Positions 48,701 through 62,200 of a DNA stretch of 64,000 bases are shown piece by piece. The stretch comes from Dallia pectoralis (Eukaryota; Chordata; Actinopteri; Esociformes; Umbridae), in assembly GCA_029465975.1 (NCBI GenBank), contig CM055739.1, positions 6,180,628 through 6,244,627 of the forward strand, in the 5' to 3' direction. The position numbers and the translations under genes are program-made. Position 1 is the stretch's first letter, and every line of letters starts with the position of its first letter. The notes below the pieces were generated by a model that was not told where the DNA came from, made no database searches, and saw only the letters and a list, made by a program, of their open reading frames with translations.

Positions 48701-51700
48701 TCATGGATCAAGGTTATGGATCAGGGTCATGGACATGGATCAGGGTTATGGATCAGGAATCAGGGTCATGGATCAGGGTCATGGACATGGATCAGGGTTA
48801 TGGATCAGGAATCAGGGTCATGGATCAGGGTTATGGATCAGGAATCAGGGGCATGGATCAGGGTCATGGATCAAGGTTATGAATCAGGGTCATGGATCAG
48901 GGTCATGGACATGGACCTTTTTTGTAGTACAAATGATTCCTATGAGGTTTTGTGCCAGATAGTGTTTCCTTACCCAGATTCTTGCATGTCTGGTGTATCT
49001 GTCCTTGGTCATATTGGTACCACCTAGACGATGTCAGTTGGAACGTGTAGCAGTTGTTCTTGAAGGGAATCCAGTTCGGCCCGCCACTTTTGTGAGGACA
49101 TTTAACGGCGATGTCCTCCGGGGCGGTGATGGTTTCTTCTGGAAAAACATTGAACATTTGTTAGATTCCAAAAAAGTGAGAAAAAAGCTGCCAAAATGAA
49201 ATGAAATTTTACACTTTTGCAATGAACTCACAGCCACTACCGATTTGTTTAGACTCCAGCTCACGCCAAGTTATTGTATTGCTGTCCTACTGTTTGGTAC
49301 GTGTGGATCCTACCGTGTGAGTCCTACCGTGTGGTACTGTGTGTGTCCTACCGTGTGTGTCCTACCGTGTGGTACTGTGTGGGTCCTACCGTGTGTGTCC
49401 TACCGTGTGTGTCCTACCGTGTGGGTCCTACCGTGTGGGTCCTACCGTGTGGTACCGTGTGTGTCCTACCGTGTGGTAAGTGTGGATCCTACCGTGTGTG
49501 TCCTTCCGTGTGGTACGCGTGGATCCTACCGTGTGTGTCCTACCGTGTGGATCATATCGTGTGTCCTACCGCGTGGATACTACCGCGTGGTACGTGTGGA
49601 TCCTACCGTGTGTGTCCTACCGTGTGGATCATAGCGTGCGTCTCCTACCATGTGGGTATGTGTGTGTCCTATCGTGTTGGTACCTGTAGATCCTACCGTG
49701 TGTGTCCTACCATGTGGTTATGTGTGTGTCCTACCGTGTGGGTACGTTAAGATCCTATCGTGCGTCTCCTACCGTGTGGTACGTGGCATATGGCACCTGC
49801 CAGCCTCTCCTCACATTCCGTGGCCTTCCAGAAGCCATCGGTATCCAGGTAGACGCAGCGTCCCACGGTGGGCTCTGAAGACCAGCGACTGAACACTGTG
49901 TGACTGTGATCTGTCCAGCGGTAGTGAACGCCCTCCTGACAGGCACATGAAATAACAATAAATAACAAATAACCTGTGACTGATTCATACGCGTTTATCC
50001 GCCAGACCACACCCCCATGAATGTTATTGTTCAGCAGCAGCCTTATTTGGGGGTTTTGAGGGACGGAGTGAAGCATGGAAGTTGAGAGTGTGTTCTCCAT
50101 GTGGGCAATGTACCAAGTTTCATGCAAATCGGTCAATCAGTGTTCATACATTACTAAATGGCAAAAAAAACCTTCACCTCTGAATTACATTGTGTTCCTT
50201 GCGAGCAATGGGAACGGCATTTACAACATTTCAGGAGTTTGGACAATACTTTGCATACATTGCACGCCACCACACATTGAACCACAATAGCAGGACACAT
50301 CATTCAGTATTGCAACTTATTGCATGTAGTCCTGAAAGAGTTGGACGTGTGTAATCTATTCTAAAGGATTCTACCAAGCCCTGAAAGAGTAGTGTGCTTC
50401 ACCATATCGCAGGTAATCTACAACTACAAGACTGAAGACGAACAGCCACGGTCAAGTATAGTCTGTGGTTACTTACGTCTTCGCTGAACAGGCCAATCCA
50501 CATAGGGCTCCGCGCACGGTTGACGCTCACAGTAAGATGTGATTGCTGCAGGGTGTTGGCTATGCTGGCCAGGTCCATACTCTGGTTCCCGCACTCCTCC
50601 AGAGCCTCGAACCACGTCATGTTCTTCTGCACAAGTTTAAAGGTGTGGTTGCTGACCACAATCGACTCCGATGGAAACGTGGGCTCCTCTGGCTTGTCTA
50701 AGAAGTGGATATAGAGGTGGATGTGTTAGACAACAGTGCAAACCTTATACACAATATTCCAGTTAACCTCCACTAAACATACCTGGAGTTCAAACCTTAT
50801 ACACCTTGTTCCAGTTAACCTCCACTAAACATACCTGGAGTTCAAACCTTATACACCTTGTTCCAGTTCCCCTCCACTAGACACACCTGGAGTTTAAACC
50901 TTATACACACTGTTCCAGTTAACCTCCACTAAACACACCTGGAGTTCAAACCTTATACACACTGTTCCAGTTAACCTCCACTAAACACACCTGGAGTTCA
51001 AACCTTATACACAATGTTCCAGTAAGGTAGACAAGTATTATCGTGTTGCAATGTCAGTATCCAAACCTTGTCAATTCTCTTTCCATCTAAAACACTGTGC
51101 CTACGGTGTACCTGCGTAGTGTTGGCACAGGGTCACGTACTGCTGGTCAGAGCATAAGGTGTAGTCCCAGGTGCCCATCATAGCAGAGCTGGGGTTGTGG
51201 TACATTATGAAACACAGTTCAATGCTCTCTGGGTAGCGTGGCTGCGGGCAGACAACAACAATATTTAAATGGATGGAATCATGGTAGCATTCAGCGATAT
51301 GTTTACCTGTTCCCTCACTATAATAGAAATGTAGGAGTTTAAAGACACAGCACTTGTAGGTAGGTATGTGAATATAGACATGGACGCAAGCGGACTTATG
51401 GGGTGAGTACAGTATTTGCAGTATTTACACGTGTATTTGCTGAAATGGTGAAGATGTTGCGTGTCAGTGCATTGATGAATAGTAAAGTTGATTCTAACAA
51501 AAGCACTAAGTGTGTGTTTGTGTGTGTGTGTCCAATGTCATTTGACGAGATGAGCTGTTTAATGATTTTATTGTGGGTCCGAATTTTTACTCTAGAATTT
51601 AATGCAGTACTTCTGTTAACAAAGAGAAGACAAGAGGCATCTTCAGATTCTATTCAGTAACTACATAATTGTTAGTCTAAATACATTTCAAGACTATAAC

Positions 51701-52385
51701 ATAATTAGTCTTAGCATAATTAGCATAATTATTATTTTCTTAGAGGCCACAGAGTTGAATGGAGAAATTAGCGATTTAAATGGAGCTTACATCCATCGGC
51801 ACGTGTCGAAGCATTCCGTGAAGGAGGGGATTATAGTTATTGTATGAGAACGAAGTGTTGTCCACCCATTTCGGGTAATGCTGTTCAAACTTGAGACCGA
51901 TCCAGGTCTTTTCCCGTTCCTCCGGCAACAGGGTGGTCAAAAAGTCTGAATGCAAAAAACGGACAGGTGCAACAAAGGCAGGTTAAAGGTCGGGCGGAGG
52001 TCAGCCCTACTAAGACAATGGTTGGCATTTGAGTGTGCGACACAAAAGTCCCGGGGACGGTAGATGAAACAACAACCATAGCACTCCCAAGACAGGTGAC
52101 GATTTCCTCACCCTGCTCAACTTGGTCTGCGATAGTGACTAGAGATCCCTTCATTGACTGGCAATGCTCGTTGGCGCTTTTGAAAGTTAAATAGAGAGGC
52201 TTAATCTCGATGTAGCACTGGAAAAGACAAAGACCACAATTAATACCGATTCAGACTTCATACAAGACATGTAGATCCCATTAACATGTTACATGTTATA
52301 ACATCCAGGGCTCCAGGTGGCGCAACAATTCAACCTTAAGCATGTCACAACAATTCAACCTTCAAAAACAAGTAACGTGTTACGA

Positions 52386-52416
<31 letters not shown>

Positions 52417-55400
52417 GCTTCCCCTCACTCATTTGTCACGTCACAACCATAACCTGTTGACATGCAAAACATTACTGGAGTAGCTACTGCCTTGGGCACT
52501 TTCAATTTTCATATGAAGCAGCTATCTTTTTTCTTTAAGAAAAATGTGCTTTTCCCCAATGGCCAGCAGAGGAACCATAACACAGATTTTCTGATTCTGA
52601 ACCATAACTGGCAATTGAAGCATAAAACAGTTTACAAATGTATGCACTCGGATAACACAAGCAGACTTGGCAAGAGTATGGCGCCATTAAAACAAACTAA
52701 CCCAAAATAATTTGACGGGGCTATCAGTTTGGATTTATCCACAAAAACGCTAAGAACCCATTTCACTAACATGAAATAAAAATAAATCCTGCCCAGATCC
52801 TAACAATCGATATTAAATTAAATGGTCCAACAATTTTTTTTTTATTTAGATTCGACAAAATCCCAATTTAAAGGAAAAAAATATACAAAATAAACGGAAA
52901 AGTTCCGATTGACATCTGCCCACAATGCATCTAATACAGTGTCAATGTACTTGGTACAAACGAAGTAAACTAATTTAACCGGTAAAAAGAACAAATGTAA
53001 GACTGACCTTATCCCGGAATGACAGGAAGTCTTTCCCACACGGCTGACCCTCGGGATGAGGTTCTCCAGAGTGGGTCTCTACAGCCGTGACGTTGTGCCT
53101 CTCACACACAAACGACAACCGCTCGTCACAGCTGTGGTCGTAGTCTGGAGGAGCAAGTGTGTGTGTGGAAAAACAGTTTAAAAAGTGCTATCGTATCAAA
53201 CCTGTGTTAATGATCAGACAAAAATGTTGATTTGATCTGGTCTGTGTACGGGTTTTTAATTACTTAATAGAACTCGCTCTATGCTGATGGACCCACAGTG
53301 CCCCAGCAATTTAGGTTGGTAGTATCGCATCGGATACAACCTGATAAGGACAGGGGGAGAAAAAAAGTATTTCAAACAAACACAAAATATGTAGTTGTAA
53401 GGCAACATTGATATAATTTCGGGAAATCGTAAGGAAAAAAGTTATATATTGTCTGACTGTGGGATGTGATCTGTTGTGTGTCTGACTGGGAGTTAGGATC
53501 TGTTGTGTGTCTGACTGGGAGTTAGGATCTGTTGTGTGTCTAACTGGGAGTTAGGATCTGTTGTGTGTCTGACTGGGAGTTGGGATCTGTTGTGTGTCTA
53601 ACTGGGAGTTAGGATCTGTTGTGTGTCTGACTGGGAGTTGGGATCTGTTGTGTGTCTGACTGGGAGTTAGGATCTGTTGTGTGTCTAACTGGGAGTTAGG
53701 ATCTGTTGTGTGTCTGACTGGGAGTTGGGATCTGTTGGGTGTCTGACTGGGAGTTGGGATCTGTTGTGTGTCTGACTGGGAGTTAGGATCTGTTGTGTGT
53801 CTGACTGGGAGTTGGGATCTGTTGTGTGTCTAACTGGGAGTTAGGATCTGTTGTGTGTCTGACTGGGAGTTGGGATCTGTTGGGTGTCTGACTGGGAGTT
53901 GGGATCTGTTGTGTGTCTAACTGGGAGTTAGGATCTGTTGTGTGTCTAACTGGGAGTTAGGATCTGTTGTGTGTCTGACTGGGAGTTGGGATCTGTTGGG
54001 TGTCTGACTGGGAGTTGGGATCTGTTGTGTGTCTGACTGGGAGTTAGGATCTGTTGTGTGTCTAACTGGGAGTTAGGATCTGTTGTGTGTCTGACTGGGA
54101 GCTAGGATCTGTTGGGTGTCTGACTGGGAGTTGGGATCTGTTGTGTGTCTAACTGGGAGTTAGGATCTGTTGTGTGTCTGACTGGGAGCTAGGATCTGTT
54201 GGGTGTCTGACTGGGAGTTGGGATCTGTTGTGTGTCTAACTGGGAGTTAGGATCTGTTGTGTGTCTGACTGGGAGTTGGGATCTGTTGGGTGTCTGACTG
54301 GGAGTTGGGATCTGTTGTGTGTCTAACTGGGAGTTAGGATCTGTTGTGTGTCTGACTGGGAGTTAGGATCTGTTGTGTGTCTGACTGGGAGTTGGGATCT
54401 GTTTTGTGTCTAACTGGGAGTTGGGATCTGTTGTGTGTCTGACTGGGAGTTAGGATCTGTTGTGTGTCTAACTGGGAGTTGGGATCTGTTGTGTGACTCA
54501 CCTCATCGAAAAGTAATCTCCCTGCTCCATTATATCTATCCACCAGCCTTGTTTCCTTGCTGCCGTCTGCCCAATCAGATCACAAGAGATCAAGTCAACA
54601 CACTCACTGGAAAACAAAGCCCCTCCCTCACTCCATCTGCTCTTTACCATCACAGTCACGCTTGAGTAGTATATTCCAATAGTTATACAGAGGACAGTAG
54701 ATCTACCACACTGTACCTTGGGATACTAGTTTATTCCACTAGTCATACAGAGGACTTTACCACACTGTACCTTGGGTATATTCTCATAGATCCGTCTGGC
54801 GGCGGTCATGCTCGAAGGTGCAGCCAGTCTGCTGCCGTTGCCACGGCAATACATGCCGGCTTCCTCGTATGAAAGCTTCGGCTCCGTCACAAACCAGAAC
54901 TCATTGCCGTCGATGAATACGGATGTGTTATGGTGCCCACCTGCACAAGATCAATTCCATCATCCTTCAATACAATCATCCTTCAACACTATCATCCTTC
55001 AATACCATCATCCTTCAACACCATCATCCTTCAACACCATCATCCTTCAACACCATCATCCTTCAACACCATCATCCTTCAACACCATCATCCTTCAACA
55101 CCATCATCCTTCAATACCATCATCCTTCAACACCATCATCTTTCAATCCTATTTCAGGAGCCACAACAAACCCCTGTATGTTTCTCATAGATATAAAGGG
55201 CTGGTGTGTAATTACAATGCCAGCGAATCTTACCAGGATTGTACCACTCTGGGATCTTGGCAGTTTTTCCTGTAAAAACAATACCCAAGTTTATTGAACA
55301 TTGGAAATCTAAAAGTCAATAAAAAGTCACCAAGTATAAAATTAACCAAACTCTGACAGCTTTGCTGAGTTTAGAGTTCAGGCAATAACAGGCCGTGCCG

Positions 55401-58400
55401 CGTGTTACACAATTGCCAAACGGCACATGGAACACTTGTGGTTTGCAGACATGTTGAATGTGTGTAGACTACTTTGTGTGTCTGCGATGGTTCACATGAT
55501 TGTCAGATTTCTGAGAGTTGTGATCATTTCTTCTAGTCTAATCCATACAAAAGTCAAACTTGCAGTTATACAGTACTTGTGTTCCTGTGTCCTGCAGGAT
55601 ATTGCTTGTGGTGAATTCTCCTGCACTCGTTTACAAGTCTCTGCTATGCAATGTCCCACTGTACTTAAGCTCTCTAGTCAGCATTGCTCTACCCACCCAC
55701 AGTCTACGCTCAAGCAGGGTAATTTGCCCTAGTCACTCCGAAAGCCTGCACAACATTTGGCCGACAATCCTTCCAGTTTTCAGCTGCCAATGACTGGAAC
55801 AAATTACGAAACACGAAAACTCGAAACCCTCATCTCACCCACTGTCTTCAAACTTCTCCTGTCTGAACTTCTGTCCGATCACTGTACGTGTTAACTGTCG
55901 TCTGGTTTTCATCCACACCCTGTTTTTAGTTTTGCCGTGCCCATTTGGCACAGTGGATAATTTTCACCTGTATTGCTGTCATACCTGTTTACATTCTTTG
56001 AATTATTCTATTTGCTCTGACATGCTCAAATGCTCTACCTCCTAAAATCATGGTCATATAATTTGTGCACACCAATGACCTACCTGCGAGATACACTTGA
56101 ACCTTTTTACATTCTGTATATAGACACTCCTTTGTATTTTCTATAGTTGTTTTTGCCATATCAATTCTGCCCAACTGACCTACTTATGCCTCATCTGGTT
56201 TTATCTTCATATTGTCTCCACATCCTGTATTGCCTTGTAGAATCCCACTGCTATTTGCACTCTTGTGTTCTGTGTATTTATTGTGTAAATGTATGTTGTC
56301 TCGCACGTTTTTGCTTTATCTTTATCCGGTCGCCGTTGCAAATGAGAATTTGTTCTCAATCGGCCTACCTGATTAAATAAAGGTTAAATTAATAAAATAT
56401 AAACAACTATAATGAAGAACACAAAACATGCTAGCTATATTTACAAATAGGTTTCACAACTTCATTTGTATTGAGTGTGTGCTTTATTATACAAGCTCGA
56501 ATAATATTCACAGTTTGCATAAACAAAACAGACCCAAAACAGACCCAAATGTAGAATTGATAGAAATGTAATTACAGATGTGGAAATCAGCCGTGCAGCC
56601 ACAGCCTGTAGTTTATAACTGCGGGGCTCCATGTAAAGTCCTCCATGTACGACCGTCACATTTGACGTGCAAATCTACAGACGTTAGACACGTGTAATAT
56701 TCCACGAATAGCCTGAAAGCCTGTGTGTGTGTGCGTGCGCGCGCGTGTGTGTGTGTAATGGATGGTTACCACGGGGGATCTGACAAGCCCACTCCAGCCT
56801 GGCGTCGCAGTGGAAGGGTGTGGCGTAGAACGGACGAGTGTTCTCAGGGATCATGAAGATAAATAACCTTCTAAACCTTCCTTTCACCGTCTGTAAGAGG
56901 GAGAAATTAGTGATTTCTTTCAGACATAATATTGATTCCAATAGCCTATACCCTAAGCATAATGGTAGATACAAGATACACCAGACATTTCGTTTGGACA
57001 AAAATATGGTATATTTCCGCATCTCCATGCGTTGCGAAATATGACTTGACGAGTATTCCTATACAACGGTTTCTATTTTCTTTCTTGGGGGACGGGTATT
57101 TATAGATAGAAACTCAGCTCTAATGTCAAACAGATTGTAGCGACTGACTGTCCCATAGATGTAGCCGTGGTTCTCAAAACAAGCATGTGGGAGGATGCTG
57201 GCATGACCACAAGGTATGGGTTGGACCTCAGAGGTGGAATCTCCCATGATCCCTGCCGTGTCGTTATTCACCGTTTGAGCCAACCCACCTTAAAGGCAGT
57301 GCAGTAGCGGCCGTACTCATCTTCCTGGTGGAATTCCTTAGGGAAGATCTCCATAGAAACCTTTTGGCGGAAGACAGAATCACTGTGAAGTTGTAACATA
57401 AAACCCCCAGCGGGCCGTGATGCCAGGGTCCAGTTCATGAGACGGTACCGTTACAGAATCATTGAATGCATAATCGTAGCAGTTTTACGCGGTGCATTTC
57501 GATCGGGCTCCCAGTTATATGCACACAGACGGTCGTTTATTTCTCTACTCACGGGTCTGTTGTCACTCCATTCCCAGGAAACAGCAGGTGGATTCCTTCG
57601 GTTGAGCCCCACCCAGAAAAATCTGTCATCGCTGAGATAAACAGGATGTCAACAAAGAGTCGTTATCAAAAAAAACAATCGGTGCACAGTGCTTCTTCAC
57701 TCAGACTCAATGTGTAAACTGTTGCTAGTGAATTTACTTTGTCCCAGCTGAAAGTTCCAGAACAGGTTTTATTTTTCCTGTGAACGTTTTAGAGCAAATA
57801 TGCACGTGCGGTTTTCTGTGGCTGTGTTATTCTTTGCTGACGACAGTTTGACACAGTCAGCCACATAGAAGTTTGGTCAACTTCTGGAATGTTCAACGTG
57901 GTAGAGTGATTCTCAACATTCAGAAAACTCCCATGTATTGTTAATGTAACGGCCAATATGGGTGGCGTTCAACGTTGTAGCAGCACTTAAGAAACACAAA
58001 CGTCTCAACTTTCTAAAAACATGAGGCTATAGAGTTATCGTGAACAGGGTACACAGCCGTGTGTACGCTCCAACAACATCCTATGACACATATCTCGGTG
58101 TGGGTTTACTACAAAGCAGTCATTATGACTATGACAAATATCAGGTTGGACCAGAACCAGAACATGTGACCATAACAATACATGGCATTGGACAAAACAT
58201 TCACTACTGACCTCTTTCTGAGATCAACCTAAATAGCAAAAATACATTGCTAAATATTTATGTTTGAGTCGTTAGCCAAACACCTTTAGGTTTCGGTTGT
58301 TGGAATAATAAACACACCTAGGATGCATTGCTAGCATTGTCTATGGAAGTATGACTTATGTGAGCTTATGTTGTTTGTGAGGGTTTGTGTTTGTGCAGGT

Positions 58401-59255
58401 TTGTGTTGTGTGTGGGTTTGTGTTGTGTGCGGGTTTGTGTTTGTGAGGGTTGTGTGGGTTTGTGTGGATTTGTGTGGGTTTTTGTGGGTTTGTGCAGGTT
58501 TGTGTTGGTGTGGGTTTGTGTGGGTTTGTGTGGATTTGTGTGGGTTTGTGTGGGTTTGTGTGGGTTTGTGCAGGTTTGTGTTGGTGTGGGTTTGTGTGGG
58601 TTTGTGCAGGTTTGTGCAGGTTTGTGTTGGTGTGGGTTTGTGTGGGTTTGTGTGGATTTGTGTGGGTTTGTGTGGGTTTGTGTGGGTTTGTGTGGGTTTG
58701 TGCAGGTTTGTGTTGGTGTGGATTCGTGTGAGTTTGTGTTTGCCCCGAACCTGATGGAGTCTCTCATAACGTAGTGCAGAGCACTCATCTCATCTGGGTG
58801 GTTGAAGCTGGGCAGATGAGCCCCAAGGGCTTCACAGAACTTTTCAGCTTCCTCCCAGGAGCGCTTACGGCTCAGTCTCTCCTTGTTGAACACCTGACAC
58901 GGTTACAATTAGGACAACCTTACAACAACGTTAATAATAGCAACAATATTATTACCAACACACTACAGCGACATAACCAACACATTACAACAACATGACA
59001 AAAAATATTACAACAACGTTAATATTACCAACAAACTATGTCAACATTACGGAGTATTACACAAACAGCAAACGTTGCTGTTAGTAACATTACTATTTTC
59101 AACCAGCGCTTCAACTAATCCCAACTGTATATTTTACATAAATCCTACACAAACAAAAGAAATAGCCTTTTCCTCTGTGGAAACTGGCAAAAAGAAACTC
59201 TGTGGGAACAAATTCTCAGGATATACCTGTTTTGGGCAAGGATCACATGTATAGT

Positions 59256-59298
<43 letters not shown>

Positions 59299-62200
59299 CA
59301 CACAACCATCACACACACCTTGTAGCAGTAGCGGATGCCAGGTCTGGAGGCCCAGCCTTCAGGACATGGCAGGGTCAGGTCTGGCTCTGGCTCCACGGGC
59401 TGTGGTGCACCAATGTCTGTCTTACAGATTGTCCCGGCTTTAAACAGGGTACAGTTCTTTATCGCCCATTTACCCAGAGGCTTGGCAGTGGACATCACCG
59501 TACAACCACCTGCTTGTCCTGAAACACAAACACACAATTAGGTCATTTGGATTCTCACATAACAGATTAATAATGCTTTTGAAGGAGTAATAATAAACAA
59601 AATTGAATTAAACAAATTGTGGTTAGGGTTAGAATCCTACACTGGTGGCAATTGCAGCCTTGCAGACATTCGCATTTCGCAATATGGATTTGCTTCTTAC
59701 ATGCCATTCGGTTAAGGTTACGGTTACTCCTCTTCACTGTTGATGTTAACGGTGATGTTTCGCGGGTGTACTGTTTAATAAACCTGACAGTTGGAAGATA
59801 TGCGAGGCATTTGTTTCTCAAACTAGACCATAATGTATTTGTCCCCGTTCTTAGTTGTGCCCTGGGGCCTCCCACTACTCTTTCTATTTTGGTTAGAGTC
59901 AGTTTGCGCTGTTCTTTGAAGGGAGTAATACAATGCATTGTACAAGATCTTCAGTTTCTTGGCAATTTCTCGTGAAGGAATTTACAAATTTAAAGTTTCT
60001 CCGAAAACAAATGGACTGAGGAGTTTCAAACAGAAGTTCTATATTTCCTAGCGATTGTGAGCTGTAATGAAACCCACATTTGCTGATGCTCCAGATACTC
60101 AAGTAGTCTAAATAAGACCAAAACAAGGACCTTTCTGGATGACCCCAAACTTTTGAAGTCCCACACGAAACTCCATTTGCACTTGAGCACTTTAGTACCT
60201 AATATCCCTCACTTTAGTACCTAATCATCCCCCTTGAGTTTCCAAAATGGGTTTTACCTCAACATTGAATGGACAATAAAGTGGTTCTAACTTAATCCTA
60301 AACAAATGCACGTAACTTGTGCATATCGACTATGGATTTTAGTAATTTCCCTTTACCCTCAGCCAAACGCATCATGACATGCATACTGACCTGGTTCAAA
60401 CCAGCCCCAGTTGGTGAACGCAACATCCTGTGTGGAGCCATTCTGGCTGACCCATCGGTACTCCGCTGTGATCTTAACGTCCTGGAGGCCAAGCCAGAAA
60501 TTCTTGGTCTTCAGGTTCATCTCGTCCCCAAGAAGTCTATTGACAAAGGCTTGCTCGAACCTGTGGAGGACACATCGAAGAAAGGCTGAGTCCGCTTCCA
60601 AAATGTCAGACTGTATCCCCTGTGTAATACACTACATTTGACCTGAGCACATATCTTCCCGCAGGTACAAGAAACAACACGCTGATTAATGAATTAGTTC
60701 AGCATCATGAGGTTAATTTGGACTTCTTGTTTCCATTAAATTTACAGAACGCATAAGTGAAAAAGACAGTTGTGAAAGTAAGTTTGAAAGAGAAGAAATA
60801 CATCGACTGTACCTGTTGTTTATAATTATGTCACATCTGTCCTTGAACAACACTTCTTTAGAGTCCACTTTGTAGCACGAGTTCCAATGACGCTTCCAGT
60901 TCTTCAGGAGGTCCAAAGCATTTTCACAATATAAATACATTCAGGGTATGCATGTTACTCTGCAGCTATAAGTGATTTGTAGCATGTCTTCAGAAATAGG
61001 TAATACATAAAGACAAATAAATGTAGAATAAACAATTCGTACATCAACCAATTAAATTCATCCCATTTTAACTGTACAGCTGGATGTTCTTTGACCACAG
61101 AATGCTAAACAACAATAAATAAACAGAAAATCAGAGGAGCTCAGAGAATGCTTGTCCTGGGAGGAGGACATTTGGATTGATGAACACTGCTTACCCCTTC
61201 AGTCGGGCACCCTACTGTGGAAGACTCAGACACGTTTCCTTTCTTCTTACACATGAAAGGCATCTTCCTGTCACAGTCTCCAACACTCCAGCCATGAGAC
61301 TGAAAAAGATCAACAGACGTTTAGATAAAACCTCAGAGATATAGTCAAGGAGGGAAAATCGGAGGAACTCAAAACATTTCCTGGATTTTACTGAAATCCC
61401 AGATCCCATAAAGACTCAACCACAGTCGGGAACACTCTTGGGAGCTTATAATGTATTAATAAACACAGGCTCAACGCACATCAAACATTTCAGAATTAGT
61501 CAGCATAACTCAACAAATGTGCAATTCTCTTCCACAGTCTGCGAAGATCATAGTTGAACAACTTTACATTAAAGGAGTTTGCTGCTTAAACAAGAGCAGT
61601 ACAGGTGGTATGTTGTAGGCATCTAGCTCAATACCACACTCACACACATGCAACACACCTGTCCAGAGTAGTAGACACAACCAGTGTCGTTTGTAGGTTG
61701 GATAGGTTGGTTCCGGTCCCAGTAGGTGAAGGAGACTGGAGTCTGATCAGACCATTTGAAGATGGCTGGGTTTCCTGTCCCCATTAGACCAATCCACACA
61801 TCCAGTCTGACGTCTGGAATGAGACGTCCCCCACAACACAACTCAGCGCAAATCCTCACTCAGGCACGAATCGGTTAACCGCCAAGCATTTTTGCATTTC
61901 ACCCAAAGTTAACTGGCATTAGAACACTGAAAAAATGCTTTTGTTGATGCTGTTATTCCTTAAAAACATGCCTGCTGTCTATTGCTAGGAGTTTTACACT
62001 TCAGGGCAGTGCCATTCATCGCTGGTATTTGAATCTGTCCCTAAAAGCCAGTTCCACTCCATTTCATCATCGCCAGCTCGCCGTCAGGTACTCATTCAGA
62101 CCCGGAACACCAGGTGGGCGCAATAAAATGTTGAGGTAGAACAGAAGGCTCAGTCCCCGATTAGGGGGTTCCAACGGAAGAGCAGTGTTGAACTGTCTTC

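Noticed and set aside
48053..49027. Open reading frames of 231-324 codons in three plus-strand frames
   Set aside because: They are translations of the 12-bp minisatellite inside an LY75 intron, with no domain, splice support or codon character.
49245..49750. Plus-strand ORFs of 129 and 158 codons rich in Cys, Tyr and Val
   Set aside because: Periodic translation of the donor-derived minisatellite, antisense to LY75.
49773..49935. Alternative donor CAG|GTGCCA inside the CTLD7 exon
   Set aside because: It is phase-compatible but would remove the terminal domain cysteine (AICH).
53461..54501. CRISPR-like regular 29-bp repeats
   Set aside because: Repeats are head to tail with no spacers, in a vertebrate intron; it is a minisatellite.
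58366..58893. 175-codon minus-strand ORF continuing past the CTLD4 exon into Thr/Pro/His repeats
   Set aside because: Only 58751-58893 is exon. The rest is the 10-bp intronic minisatellite read through past the donor.
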